A stretch of 56,002 nt of DNA from Flavobacteriaceae bacterium. GTDB lineage: Bacteria > Bacteroidota > Bacteroidia > Flavobacteriales > Flavobacteriaceae. This document shows, piece after piece, positions 9,723 through 18,372 of the stretch. The stretch lies in assembly GCA_028284745.1 (NCBI GenBank), contig JANQRC010000013.1, positions 1 through 56,002 on the forward strand. The letters are read 5' to 3'. Both the position numbers and the translations under genes were made by a program. Position 1 is the stretch's first letter. The number at the start of each line of letters is the position of its first letter. Under the pieces are notes generated by a model. It had not been told where the DNA came from. It saw nothing but the letters and a program-made list of their open reading frames with translations, and made no database searches.

Positions 9723-9753
9723 TTTGAAACAAAAAAAGAAAGTCTTATATTTA
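9723..9753 (+). promoter_or_regulatory. Bacteroidota-type promoter for recQ
   Basis: TTTG at 9723-9726 is followed after 19 bases by TATATTTA at 9746-9753. This fits the Bacteroidota consensus TTTG-N19-TAnnTTTG with one mismatch at the last base. The recQ start codon is 33 bases downstream. Confidence 0.6.
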
Positions 9754-9785
9754 AGTTGCAAATGTAGTAAATACTAAGGATAAGG

Positions 9786-11987
9786 ATGAGTTCTGTGAAA
9801 ATTGACGTTCAAAAAGAACTAAAACGATATTTTGGTTTTGACAAATTCAAAGGACTTCAAGAAGATGTCATAAAGAGCGTCATAGAAGGGAAAGACACTT
9901 TTGTCATCATGCCCACAGGTGGCGGAAAATCACTCTGCTATCAGTTACCAGCACTAGTTAAAGAAGGTACGGCCATCGTAGTATCCCCATTGATCGCTTT
10001 AATGAAGAACCAGGTTGATGCCTTGCGGGGCATCTCTGAAAATGATGGGATCGCCCATGTTCTAAACTCTTCGCTTACAAAGGCAGAAGTGCAAAAGGTG
10101 AAAAGTGATATCACATCGGGTATCACCAAACTATTATATGTGGCGCCCGAATCGCTCACCAAAGAAGAGAACGTGGATTTTTTACGCACGGAGCCCATTT
10201 CTTTCATGGCCGTAGATGAAGCCCATTGTATTTCGGAATGGGGGCACGACTTTAGGCCAGAGTACAGGAACTTGCGAAGGATCATAGACAGGATCGGAGA
10301 TAACATCCCTATCATTGGGTTGACCGCCACGGCCACACCCAAAGTACAAGAAGATATCATAAAGAATCTAGGCATGAAAGATGCCAAGACCTACAAGGCT
10401 TCCTTTAACAGACCTAATTTATTTTATGAAGTACGTCCCAAGACAAAGACGGTGGATGCCGACATCATCCGATTTGTCAAACAAAACGAAGGAAAATCAG
10501 GGATCGTATACTGTTTGGCGAGAAAGCGTGTTGAAGAGTTGGCACAAGTACTTCAGGTAAACGGCATCAACGCAGTGCCATATCACGCAGGCCTAGATGC
10601 AAGAACACGCTCAAGGCACCAAGATATGTTCTTGATGGAAGAGGCTGACGTAGTCGTCGCCACGATAGCTTTCGGCATGGGTATCGATAAGCCAGATGTT
10701 CGCTTTGTGATACATCACGATATACCCAAGAGTATAGAAAGTTACTATCAAGAAACAGGTAGGGCAGGTCGCGATGGGGGAGAAGGCCATTGTTTAGCGT
10801 ATTATTCGTATAAGGACATAGAGAAGCTTGAAAAATTCATGTCGGGCAAGCCCGTGGCCGAGCAAGAGATAGGCCATGCCCTGTTACAAGAAATGGTAGC
10901 TTATGCCGAAACATCGATGTCTCGTAGAAAGTTCATTCTTCATTATTTCGGTGAGGATTTTGACGAGATGAATGGTGAAGGCGCTGATATGGACGACAAT
11001 TCTAGAAACCCCAAACCACAGCACGAAGCCAAAGAAGATGTGTCCACACTGCTCACGGTTGTAAGCAACACAAACGAGAAGTATAAATCTAAAGAAGTGG
11101 TGAACACATTGATGGGCAAACCCAATGCACTGATCATCTCACACAAGACAGACCAACGTGATCTTTTTGGTATTGGTAAGGCGAAGGCAGATAATCATTG
11201 GATGGCCTTGGTCCGTCAAGTATTGGTCGCAGGTCTTCTAAGAAAGGACATTGAGAGCTACGGTGTCCTGAAATTGACAGCGGAAGGAGAAAAATTCATG
11301 AGATCCCCTATTTCATTCATGATGACAGAAGATCATGTGTATGAGGACCTAGGGTCTAATGGAGTCTTAACACCAAGAAAGATCAGTGGTACTTCAATAG
11401 ACCCTGCCTTGGTGAAAATGCTGAAAGACCTTCGTAGAAGGGAAGCTGCACGTTTAGGAGTTCCTCCCTATGCAGTATTTCAAGAGATGTCATTGGAAGA
11501 TATGGCGCTCAAGTATCCAATTTCTATAGACGAACTTAAAAACATCATAGGAGTAGGCGACGGAAAGGCCAGGAAGTATGGAAAACCTTTTGTGCAACTT
11601 ATTGCACAATATGTAGCGGACAATGATATCATTCGCCCAGATGACCTGGTGGTAAAGAGCACTGGTGCAAATTCTTCTTTGAAATTGTATATCATTCAGA
11701 ATGTAGACAGAAAACTACCGCTAGATGACATAGCGGCCGCCAAGGGACTTTCTATGGATGATTTTGTCAAAGAGATGGAACAGATCGTCTATAGCGGTAC
11801 AAAGTTGAACATCAGTTACTGGATCGACGAAGTATTGGACGAAGACCAACAGGAGGAAATGCATGAATACTTCATGGAAACGGAAGACGATCGTATCTCG
11901 GTGGCTATCGAAGAATTTGATGGAGACTACGATGATGAAGAACTTCGCTTATATCGCATCAAATTCATTAGCGAAGTAGCCAACTAG
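9786..11987 (+). CDS. recQ: RecQ family ATP-dependent DNA helicase
   Basis: 733 residues. Helicase motif I is PTGGGKS (43-49), motif II DEAH (144-147) followed by the aromatic-rich CISEWGHDFRPEYR loop, and motif VI YYQETGRAGRDG. The RQC region follows at about 370-500, then an HRDC domain (about 530-615) and an acidic C-terminal extension. The enzyme unwinds DNA 3' to 5' in recombination repair. The four Cys that bind zinc in E. coli RecQ are absent: the region reads YAETSMSRRK and then GEGADMDDN. The gene runs alone, divergent from kdsD and ending one base from the DUF418 gene. Confidence 0.95.
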   Translation: MSSVKIDVQKELKRYFGFDKFKGLQEDVIKSVIEGKDTFVIMPTGGGKSLCYQLPALVKEGTAIVVSPLIALMKNQVDALRGISENDGIAHVLNSSLTKAEVQKVKSDITSGITKLLYVAPESLTKEENVDFLRTEPISFMAVDEAHCISEWGHDFRPEYRNLRRIIDRIGDNIPIIGLTATATPKVQEDIIKNLGMKDAKTYKASFNRPNLFYEVRPKTKTVDADIIRFVKQNEGKSGIVYCLARKRVEELAQVLQVNGINAVPYHAGLDARTRSRHQDMFLMEEADVVVATIAFGMGIDKPDVRFVIHHDIPKSIESYYQETGRAGRDGGEGHCLAYYSYKDIEKLEKFMSGKPVAEQEIGHALLQEMVAYAETSMSRRKFILHYFGEDFDEMNGEGADMDDNSRNPKPQHEAKEDVSTLLTVVSNTNEKYKSKEVVNTLMGKPNALIISHKTDQRDLFGIGKAKADNHWMALVRQVLVAGLLRKDIESYGVLKLTAEGEKFMRSPISFMMTEDHVYEDLGSNGVLTPRKISGTSIDPALVKMLKDLRRREAARLGVPPYAVFQEMSLEDMALKYPISIDELKNIIGVGDGKARKYGKPFVQLIAQYVADNDIIRPDDLVVKSTGANSSLKLYIIQNVDRKLPLDDIAAAKGLSMDDFVKEMEQIVYSGTKLNISYWIDEVLDEDQQEEMHEYFMETEDDRISVAIEEFDGDYDDEELRLYRIKFISEVAN

Positions 11988-11988
11988 A

Positions 11989-13218
11989 TCATTCTCCTTT
12001 GTGATCGACCTTCATTGGAAAGACCTTGAAATAGGTCAGGCTGCGCCATAACCACTCTAAAGGCCCGTATTTGAAGTTTCTGAGCCACCAAGTACTTATA
12101 AGCATTTGTACTGCGATGATCACCACGGCCAACAAAAAAGTATGCATGTTCCGGAGTTCGCCCAAATAGCCCAGCCCCCAACCATAGAGTATAAAGGTGC
12201 CAACGACAGACTGCGCGACATAGTTGGTCAAAGCTAGCTTTCCGTAAGGAGCAAACCTCGATAAGAAACGCTCACCTTTTACCTTCAGATAGATCAACAA
12301 GAAAGCAAATATGATAAAGAATGTCATAAAGATGTTGGACAGGTCCATCAAGGTCAACGCTACCATGAATAGCCAATTGTCGAATTTAAAGGCAGGTTCG
12401 CCGCCAGAAGCTTGCATGAACATGAAGCCCATGCCTATCGTAAAGACTATGAAGAGGATACTGCTGCTGATGAGTCCATTACGTATTTTCTTCTTCCATT
12501 CTCTAAACCGCAAGAAGAACTGTGTCCTTCCGGCGATGAGACCAAGCAAGAAGAACCCAAACGTGAGGTAACCTCTAGAAAAAGTGCCTAGTTGAAAGTC
12601 TAATTTCATTAGATGCCCTTCGGTGGCATTGCTTCGGAACACTTCTAAGATGCTTCCATTCTTCAGGATGTTGAAATAGTTGATCACACCTTCACTTTCC
12701 GGGTCAAAGGTCATGTCGGAGAACAGGTTGTCACTTCCGAAGATTCCAAAGATGATATATCTAAAAACTCCCAAGAAGATCAGAGAGACAAAAACAGCTA
12801 ACCACTTTACATCGATCTTGTAGAATGGGATCAACACCATGCCTAGAATAGCATATATAGTGAGTATGTCGCCGCGGTAGAAGAGGTGATGCACATAGCC
12901 GATGCCAAGGAGCAGCACCAATCTCCAAAACAACCTGCCAGCAAATTGCTCACCTTTTTGGGCCGCCTTGTCCATCTGTATGAAGAAGCTAAGTCCGAAG
13001 AGGAAGGAGAATAAGGCAAAGAACTTCCCTCTTATGAAGAGAAAGACGAACCCGTTAACAATCTGGTCTAGGATTCCCTGATTGGCCGCCTCCATGGCCT
13101 GGGCAGGAGCTGGGCCACCTATATAATTTTCGACCATGTGTACCAGCACAATGCCAGCTAAGGAAAATCCTCGTAAGGCATCGACCACGTGAATACGGAC
13201 ATTGGATGCATCTCTCAT
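11989..13218 (-). CDS. DUF418 (YeiB-type) membrane protein
   Basis: 409 residues with about ten hydrophobic helices. The N-terminus has the family pattern VDALRGFSLAGIVLVHMVEN, which resembles acyltransferase-3-like proteins, and the C-terminal DUF418 part reads GKLALTNYVAQSVV and later YGPLEWLWRSLTY. Family members are inner-membrane proteins of unknown function, sometimes thought to modify or transport envelope components. It begins three bases after the glucosidase gene ends, so the two share a transcript. It is convergent with recQ. Confidence 0.88.
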   Translation of the reverse strand: MRDASNVRIHVVDALRGFSLAGIVLVHMVENYIGGPAPAQAMEAANQGILDQIVNGFVFLFIRGKFFALFSFLFGLSFFIQMDKAAQKGEQFAGRLFWRLVLLLGIGYVHHLFYRGDILTIYAILGMVLIPFYKIDVKWLAVFVSLIFLGVFRYIIFGIFGSDNLFSDMTFDPESEGVINYFNILKNGSILEVFRSNATEGHLMKLDFQLGTFSRGYLTFGFFLLGLIAGRTQFFLRFREWKKKIRNGLISSSILFIVFTIGMGFMFMQASGGEPAFKFDNWLFMVALTLMDLSNIFMTFFIIFAFLLIYLKVKGERFLSRFAPYGKLALTNYVAQSVVGTFILYGWGLGYLGELRNMHTFLLAVVIIAVQMLISTWWLRNFKYGPLEWLWRSLTYFKVFPMKVDHKGE

Positions 13219-13221
13219 TTT

Positions 13222-14922
13222 TCAGGATAGTTTGTATACGATAGCTTGGTAGGGTCTCAATAAAAACTCTTTGTATGTCTCATCATCTTTGATAAGGTCA
13301 TTGCTGATCAATTTCTCTATTCGGTTGTAATTTAGATGCCCAGGGATTGTCAGTGCTTCATTTTGAGTTGAAAAGCTCAAAAGGACCAAATAGCGCTCTT
13401 TATCATGCGAACGTAAAAAGGCATATACATTTTCATTGTTCACGTTCAATAGTTCATAACTGCCATAGACCAACCCTACATGTGCTTTGCGCACTGCAGT
13501 CACTCTCCTGAAGTAGTTAAGTACGGAATATGGATCGTTCTCTTGTGCCACGACCGAGACTCCTTTTTTATAGTTTGAATTCACCTCGATCCAGGGATCC
13601 CCTTTCGTGAAACCAGCATTGTCGGTTTCGTCCCACTGCATAGGCGTGCGTGCGTTGTCTCTTCCTGCATCTTTTTGATCTAGCAGGAATTCATCGAGAT
13701 CACCACCTTCGGTGGCGATCTTCTTGTACATATTGATGGTGTTGATGTCTTTGTACTGTTCTATACGATCAAACCGAATATTGGTCATTCCGATCTCGTC
13801 TCCAAAATAGAAGTAGGGAGTGCCGCGCATGGTTAGCAAGAAGGTCTGCAACATGGTGGCGGCGTTTCGCCAATGCTCAGGTGAATCGTTTCCCCAGCGG
13901 CTCACGGTGCGCGGAAAATCATGATTGTTCAGAAAGACACTTCCCCAACCTTTTCGGGCGAAGACAGCATCCCATTCAGAGAAGATCCTCTTGAATTCTT
14001 TGAGAGACCAACCATTGGGATTCATCTTGAAAACTTCCCCAGGCGCACGGTCTAGCGTCATAAGGTCGAAGTGAAAGAACATATTGAGCTCTCCACGGTC
14101 TTCACTTACAAGGTCTAGCGCATTCTCTAGCGTGACACCAGGAGCTTCGCCAACGGTCATCACATCGTAATTGCTGAGCACCTCACGATTCATCTCGTTC
14201 AAGTACTTGTGCAAATTTGGCCCGTTGGCATACATTGAGATGAAATCGTCGGGCACCGCATCATCGGGAAGCCTAGGGAAGGAGGTGTCTTTGGAAATGA
14301 ACGAAATGACATCCATTCGGAAACCATCTACTCCTTTCTCGAACCAAAATCGCATCAAGTCATATACTTCTTGACGAAGCTTTGGGTTTTCCCAGTTTAG
14401 GTCGGGTTGCTTTATCGAGAAGTAGTGCAGGTAGTATGCATCGGTAGTCGCGTCGTACTTCCAGGCATTGCTCTCTACATCAAAATAGCTCCAACGCTTT
14501 GGAGGTGTGCCTTTCTCGGCTGGCCACCAATGGTAATGATCTCGATACGGATTGTCTCTACTGCTTTTAGATTCTTGAAACCAACGATGTTCGTCGCTAC
14601 TGTGATTCACCACAAGGTCCATGACCAGTTTTAGCCCTCGCCTGTGCATCCCCTCCAATAGTTCGTCGAAGTCTTCCATGGTACCAAGGTCACTCATGAT
14701 GCTTCGGTAGTCGCTAATGTCATAGCCATTGTCATCATTAGGTGATTCGTACACCGGATTTAGCCATATGATGTCGACCCCCAAACTTTTAATGTAGTCT
14801 AGGCGGTTGATGATGCCTCTGATATCACCTATGCCATTGCCATCACTGTCTTGAAAGCTACGTGGATAGATCTGGTAGACGATGCCCTCTTTCCACCAGG
14901 AACGTTTTACGGCTTGATTCAT
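13222..14922 (-). CDS. GH13 alpha-glucosidase, probably oligo-1,6-glucosidase
   Basis: 566 residues, the usual length of the subfamily. The catalytic triad is visible: nucleophile Asp204 in DGFRMDV, acid/base Glu259 in TVGEAPG, and Asp335 in NNHDFPR. The GRDNARTPMQWD motif is typical of oligo-1,6-glucosidases and trehalose-6-phosphate hydrolases. The residue after the nucleophile is Val205; in characterised enzymes Val there goes with alpha-1,6 preference and Thr with alpha-1,4. No signal peptide is present, so it acts in the cytoplasm on short isomalto-oligosaccharides, perhaps including debranching products of the glucan made by the GlgE operon (inference). It lacks the trehalose-synthase signature SHDE. 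Confidence 0.9.
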   Translation of the reverse strand: MNQAVKRSWWKEGIVYQIYPRSFQDSDGNGIGDIRGIINRLDYIKSLGVDIIWLNPVYESPNDDNGYDISDYRSIMSDLGTMEDFDELLEGMHRRGLKLVMDLVVNHSSDEHRWFQESKSSRDNPYRDHYHWWPAEKGTPPKRWSYFDVESNAWKYDATTDAYYLHYFSIKQPDLNWENPKLRQEVYDLMRFWFEKGVDGFRMDVISFISKDTSFPRLPDDAVPDDFISMYANGPNLHKYLNEMNREVLSNYDVMTVGEAPGVTLENALDLVSEDRGELNMFFHFDLMTLDRAPGEVFKMNPNGWSLKEFKRIFSEWDAVFARKGWGSVFLNNHDFPRTVSRWGNDSPEHWRNAATMLQTFLLTMRGTPYFYFGDEIGMTNIRFDRIEQYKDINTINMYKKIATEGGDLDEFLLDQKDAGRDNARTPMQWDETDNAGFTKGDPWIEVNSNYKKGVSVVAQENDPYSVLNYFRRVTAVRKAHVGLVYGSYELLNVNNENVYAFLRSHDKERYLVLLSFSTQNEALTIPGHLNYNRIEKLISNDLIKDDETYKEFLLRPYQAIVYKLS

Positions 14923-15002
14923 AGATTGGTTTTGTTGAAGAATTAAAGGTAATCATTGGCTGTGATGCATCCAATATAATTACCAAATACATACCCCTGT
15001 GG

Positions 15003-15074
15003 TCCTCTTAGGGGGACAATTGGATCTGTGTGGATTCATGGATTCTCCCTCTAGGGGGAAGTAAAGAGGGTGTC
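15003..15074. repeat. Degenerate CCTCTnAGGGGG intergenic repeats
   Basis: In the 254-base gap between the glucosidase and xerD, two related blocks occur: TCCTCTTAGGGGGAC (15003-15017) and TCCCTCTAGGGGGA (15045-15058, near-palindromic), followed by AAAGAGGGTGTCG. G/C blocks of this kind are common between genes in Flavobacteriia and look like decayed small mobile repeats. The rest of the gap holds no gene that I can see. Confidence 0.5.
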
Positions 15075-15176
15075 GGTCAAAATATTTTTTGGGTTCGACC
15101 AAGCCCATCACTAGAATATATTGGTATTTACCTTTATCTTCAAAGGCGAAGCGGTCTATTATCTAAGCTCTAAGAC

Positions 15177-16073
15177 TTACTTCCTGGGATGGTATTTTTT
15201 AACGACCTCTGCCAAGTGAGAACGGTCTACATGCATGTAGACCTCAGTGGTGGTGATACTCTCGTGGCCAAGCATTTGCTGGATAGCGCGCAGGTCTGCA
15301 CCGCCTTCTAGCAGGTGTGTGGCAAATGAATGTCTGAAGGTATGCGGGCTGATGTTCTTCTTGATGCCACTTTTTTCTGCCAATTGTTTGACAATGGTGA
15401 AGACCATGGCCCTTGTCAATTTCTTACCTCTTCTATTTAAGAACAAAGTGTCCAGGTACTCTTTTTCGATAGCAAGATGAGCTCTGATCTCGTTTCGATA
15501 CAGGTCGATATATTTTTGGGTAGAAGCGGCGATGGGCACAAAACGTTGCTTGTCACCCTTGCCTGTAACACGGATGAAGCCTTCATCAAAAAAAAGGTCA
15601 GATAAGTTTAGATTCACAAGCTCACTAACACGCAGCCCGCAGCCATAGAGTGTCTCTAGCATGGCCCTGTTGCGTTCGCCTTGTGGTCTGCTTAGGTCGA
15701 TGGCCGCGATCAATTGGTCTATTTCATCTGTAGACAACGTATCGGGAAGTTTTCTCCCAACTTTTGGGCTCTCGACCAATTCCATAGGATTTGACCTTCG
15801 ATGATCCTCAAAAACTAGATAATTGAAAAAGCTCTTTAACCCAGAGATGATCCGTGCCTGTGAGCGTGCATTCATTACTTTCGCCACCTCGTACACAAAC
15901 TGTTTTACTTCGTCCTCAGTAATTTTTATAGGGGAGACCACTATAGAATGTTGCTCTAAAAAATCGATGAGCTTTTGGATGTCTAGCGAATAATTGACAA
16001 TGGTATTTAGCGATAGCCCACGCTCCATGCGCAAATAGTCTTGGTAATCCTTTAATGCCTGTTGCCATTTCAT
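15177..16073 (-). CDS. xerD: Site-specific tyrosine recombinase XerD
   Basis: 298 residues, full length. The N-terminal SAM-like core-binding domain covers about 1-95. The catalytic residues are all in place: Arg148 (CGLRVSEL), Lys172, His244 and Arg247 (HTFRHSF), His270 and Tyr279. With XerC it resolves chromosome dimers at dif during division. Its divergent position to aroQ is a common flavobacterial arrangement, so this is the housekeeping recombinase and not a phage or integron integrase. Here two small outer-membrane protein genes lie between xerD and aroQ. Confidence 0.93.
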   Translation of the reverse strand: MKWQQALKDYQDYLRMERGLSLNTIVNYSLDIQKLIDFLEQHSIVVSPIKITEDEVKQFVYEVAKVMNARSQARIISGLKSFFNYLVFEDHRRSNPMELVESPKVGRKLPDTLSTDEIDQLIAAIDLSRPQGERNRAMLETLYGCGLRVSELVNLNLSDLFFDEGFIRVTGKGDKQRFVPIAASTQKYIDLYRNEIRAHLAIEKEYLDTLFLNRRGKKLTRAMVFTIVKQLAEKSGIKKNISPHTFRHSFATHLLEGGADLRAIQQMLGHESITTTEVYMHVDRSHLAEVVKKYHPRK

Positions 16074-16088
16074 ACTTGCTAAAGTATT

Positions 16089-16106
16089 AAAACTCGTAAG
16101 AGTTTT
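16089..16106. promoter_or_regulatory. Perfect hairpin in the xerD leader
   Basis: AAAACTC and GAGTTTT form a perfect 7-bp inverted repeat around a GTAA loop, starting 16 bases upstream of the xerD start codon. It could be a protein-binding site or a structure near the ribosome-binding region. Its role is unknown. Confidence 0.35.
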
Positions 16107-16169
16107 GAGTATTTAAGGCTATTGATGAGGCACAATCTTGAGGGCATTCACAACAAAAAATGCGAAAAA

Positions 16170-16200
16170 TTTGCAGTTTCATAACATCAACATATCTTTG
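16170..16200 (+). promoter_or_regulatory. Bacteroidota-type promoter for first small OMP gene
   Basis: TTTG (16170-16173), a 19-base spacer, then TATCTTTG (16193-16200) is an exact match to the Bacteroidota TTTG-N19-TAnnTTTG consensus. The start codon of the OMP gene lies 26 bases downstream. Confidence 0.75.
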
Positions 16201-16226
16201 AGCCCAACAATCTAAACCTATTTATC

Positions 16227-16748
16227 ATGAAAAGACTTGCTTTATTAACTGTATTGGCAATTGGATTCTCATTGAGTTCCCATGCTCAAAACTTTCACTT
16301 TGGGGCGAAAGTAGGGCTGAATTTTGCTGACATTACTGGTGATATCGATTTTGATGGCAGAACTAGCTTTCATATTGGTGCTGTTGCTGAGCTTGGTGTT
16401 GCAGATAAATTCGCCATCCAGCCAGAGCTTATCTATTCTTCTCAGGGTGCTGATCTGGGTAGTTTCGACACAAATATTGATTATTTGAACCTGCCAATTC
16501 TTGGGGAATACAAAGTATCTGAGAATCTTAGCTTGCAATTGGGACCACAGTTCGGTATCAACGTAGCCGAAGGAGATGATGTAGATGATGTAGAGAGTTT
16601 CGACCTAAGTGGTGCTGCGGGTGTAGAAGTTTCATTCAGCAAATTCTTTGCACAAGCTAGATACAACTTTGGTCTTACTGATGTTGTAGATGGATTTGAC
16701 TCCAAGAACAGCGTATTCCAGATATCTGTGGGATATTGGTTTCTATAA
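16227..16748 (+). CDS. Small outer-membrane beta-barrel protein
   Basis: 173 residues. A signal peptide ends at about residue 20 (SLSSHAQ). The mature part alternates beta strands with a glycine-rich FHFGAKVGLNFADI start, typical of the porin/PorT-like eight-stranded barrel family, and ends in an aromatic residue (GYWFL), as barrel proteins do. The loops are rich in Asp (DIDFDG, EGDDVDDVE), which may reflect calcium or a marine habitat. The function is unknown. It has its own exact-consensus promoter and a strong terminator, so it is a single-gene unit, probably well expressed. The next gene is a diverged paralogue. Confidence 0.85.
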   Translation: MKRLALLTVLAIGFSLSSHAQNFHFGAKVGLNFADITGDIDFDGRTSFHIGAVAELGVADKFAIQPELIYSSQGADLGSFDTNIDYLNLPILGEYKVSENLSLQLGPQFGINVAEGDDVDDVESFDLSGAAGVEVSFSKFFAQARYNFGLTDVVDGFDSKNSVFQISVGYWFL

Positions 16749-16774
16749 TTCCAACGGAACTTTTAAAAATATGT

Positions 16775-16803
16775 AAAGCGGAGGTGGATCCTCCGCTTTT
16801 TTC
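16775..16803 (+). terminator. Rho-independent terminator after first OMP gene
   Basis: A perfect 10-bp stem, AAAGCGGAGG with CCTCCGCTTT, around a 5-base loop, followed by a T run. Confidence 0.9.
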
Positions 16804-16898
16804 ATGTAATTTTCTAGCTTTCAAATAGCTGATCCAATATTTTTTCACGTCATCAGCATTCAGATCTTCTAGGGAACACTTCTAGGACGTAAAGAAAA

Positions 16899-16930
16899 TT
16901 TGCATTTATGATCTGCAAGCATAATATTTG
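16899..16930 (+). promoter_or_regulatory. Probable promoter for second small OMP gene
   Basis: TTTG at 16899-16902 is followed after a 19-base spacer by TAATATTTG at 16922-16930. This is one base longer than the strict TAnnTTTG box. The start codon is at 16958. Confidence 0.45.
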
Positions 16931-16957
16931 CTGTGTTGAACTCATTAAAGAACGAAC

Positions 16958-17443
16958 ATGAAAAAACTAATTTTAACAGGATTTGTAGCAATGGTATTTG
17001 CTATCAATGTGAGTGCGCAAGAAGGATTTTCAGTAAAGGCTGGATATAACAACGTTACCCTTGACATAGATGGGTTTGGCTCTGAGAGCGAGGGCGGCGT
17101 CTACTTTGGCGCAGCCTACACGTTCGATGTAGACGAATCATGGGATATTGAGCCTTCGGTGTTGTACAGTCTGGTAGACGACCTTAATGCTTTGTACATC
17201 CCGGTAATGGCAAAGTATCAAGTTGCTGATAAATTCAAGCTGCAAGCTGGTCCTCAGATCAATTACATCTTAGAGGACGATGTGGATGACGGAGCCTTTG
17301 GTATCGACATTGCCTTGGGAGCTAGTTACGATATTTCCGAACAATTCTTTGCTGAAGTTCGCTATGGTTTTGAAGTCGTTAGAGATATCGATGATGCCAA
17401 CATCAATACATTAAGCTTGGGTATAGGATATCATTTGAATTAA
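16958..17443 (+). CDS. Small outer-membrane beta-barrel protein (paralogue)
   Basis: 161 residues. The signal peptide is MKKLILTGFVAMVFAINVSAQ. The mature protein starts GFSVKAGYNNVTLDIDGFGS and shows the same pattern as the preceding gene: alternating strands, Asp-rich loops (LEDDVDDGAFG), and an ending LGIGYHLN. It is clearly related in layout to the 16.2-kb gene, so a tandem duplication followed by divergence is likely. The function is unknown. A terminator follows directly, so it is transcribed alone. A role in cell-surface adaptation is only a guess from location and fold. Confidence 0.85.
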   Translation: MKKLILTGFVAMVFAINVSAQEGFSVKAGYNNVTLDIDGFGSESEGGVYFGAAYTFDVDESWDIEPSVLYSLVDDLNALYIPVMAKYQVADKFKLQAGPQINYILEDDVDDGAFGIDIALGASYDISEQFFAEVRYGFEVVRDIDDANINTLSLGIGYHLN

Positions 17444-17463
17444 TAAACGTCTATGGAGTATGC

Positions 17464-17494
17464 AAAACGGAAGTCTATGAGCTTCCGTTTTTTT
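17464..17494 (+). terminator. Rho-independent terminator after second OMP gene
   Basis: Stem AAAACGGAAG with CTTCCGTTTT around an 8-base loop, followed by further T residues. Confidence 0.88.
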
Positions 17495-17522
17495 ATGCTT
17501 TCAATTTTGCTACTTTTACCGT

Positions 17523-17942
17523 ATGAAGAAGATCGTCATCATCAACGGCCCAAATCTGAACTTGCTAGGTAAGCGCGAGCCAGAAATATATGGCAGCCAG
17601 ACTTTTGAACAGTATTTTGAAGAATTACAACAAAAATACCCAGAAGTCGAATTGTCATACTTCCAATCGAATATTGAAGGTGAATTGATCGACAAACTGC
17701 AAGAGGTAGGCTTTTCTTACGATGGTGTGATCTTGAATGCGGCTTCGTACACACATACCTCTGTAGGCATTGGCGATGCAGTAAAGGCGATCGATGCGCC
17801 TGTGGTCGAAGTGCACATCTCTAACATTGCACAACGTGAAGACTTTAGGCACATCTCGTACATTTCGCCAGGCGCCAAAGGCGTGGTCTTTGGCTTTGGG
17901 TTGAAAGGGTACGCGTTGGCCATTCAGAGCTTCTTGAAATAA
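17523..17942 (+). CDS. aroQ: Type II 3-dehydroquinate dehydratase
   Basis: 139 residues, full length for the small dodecameric type II enzyme. The N-terminal INGPNLNLLGKREPEIYG motif carries the catalytic Tyr, and EVHISNIAQREDFRHIS the catalytic His region. It dehydrates 3-dehydroquinate to 3-dehydroshikimate in the shikimate pathway. It begins 80 bases after the OMP gene but behind that gene's terminator, so it has its own promoter. A strong bidirectional terminator follows. Its usual flavobacterial neighbour xerD lies upstream in the opposite direction. Confidence 0.96.
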   Translation: MKKIVIINGPNLNLLGKREPEIYGSQTFEQYFEELQQKYPEVELSYFQSNIEGELIDKLQEVGFSYDGVILNAASYTHTSVGIGDAVKAIDAPVVEVHISNIAQREDFRHISYISPGAKGVVFGFGLKGYALAIQSFLK

Positions 17943-17970
17943 AAAAAGCCGCTCAAAAGAGCGGCTTTTT
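17943..17970. terminator. Bidirectional terminator between aroQ and TM2 gene
   Basis: Stem GCCGCTC with GAGCGGC around AAAA, flanked by an A run on the left and a T run on the right. It can end transcription from both convergent genes. Confidence 0.9.
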
Positions 17971-17988
17971 ACTTTTGAAGCGAACTTT

Positions 17989-18327
17989 TTACTGGAAGTT
18001 GTCTGTTAAGATATTTACAAGGTCTACAATTCCCCAGACACCAAGCCCGGCAATTGTAAGGATGAATAGAATATTCCAACCCGCTGGCTTTCCAGCATAC
18101 CAACGGTGTGCGGCAAATGGCCAGCCTAGGAAAAACCAAAGAGCCACAGCAACCCATTTGTCATAAGCCATCGTTGCAGCAGCAGGTGAGTATACTTCAG
18201 CTTCTGTCACATCCGCTTTTACTTCAGTGTCAGCCGTTGTAGCTGCTCTCTTCACAGGGAACGATGCATTAGCTGTAGCAAATGCGAATATCATCACAGA
18301 CAATGATAAAAATAACTTTAGTTTCAT
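17989..18327 (-). CDS. TM2 domain membrane protein
   Basis: 112 residues from the ATG at 18327 (MKLKLFLSLSVMIFAFATANA, a good signal peptide); an upstream in-frame codon at 18354 would put nine polar residues in front of it and overlap the promoter. The C-terminal TM2 domain has two helices joined by a short loop: ALWFFLGWPFAAHRWYAGKP, then ILTIAGLGVWGIVDLVNIL. TM2 proteins are widespread small membrane proteins of unknown function. The middle is Ala/Thr/Val-rich and probably flexible. It is convergent with aroQ and divergent from the secreted-protein gene at 18.4 kb. Confidence 0.85.
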   Translation of the reverse strand: MKLKLFLSLSVMIFAFATANASFPVKRAATTADTEVKADVTEAEVYSPAAATMAYDKWVAVALWFFLGWPFAAHRWYAGKPAGWNILFILTIAGLGVWGIVDLVNILTDNFQ

Positions 18328-18359
18328 AATTAATTCTATTTTTGGTTCACTCAAATATA
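18317..18359. promoter_or_regulatory. Overlapping divergent promoters
   Basis: On the plus strand TATTTTTG (18337-18344) fits the -7 box, with a TTTA about 17 bases before it, for the gene at 18373. On the minus strand the complement of 18352-18359 is TATATTTG, a -7 box for the TM2 gene. No good -33 box was found for the latter. Confidence 0.45.
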
Positions 18360-18372
18360 TAAATTACTTGGA

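Noticed and set aside
13222..14922. GH13 enzyme as the missing trehalose synthase of the GlgE pathway
   Set aside because: It has the oligo-1,6-glucosidase pattern GRDNARTPMQWD and NNHDFPR, and lacks the SHDE motif of TreS.
15177..16073. Tyrosine recombinase as the integrase of the right-hand cassette array
   Set aside because: It is full-length XerD in its usual setting near aroQ, 33 kb away, without the extra helix that marks integron integrases. It could act in trans, but nothing in the sequence shows it.
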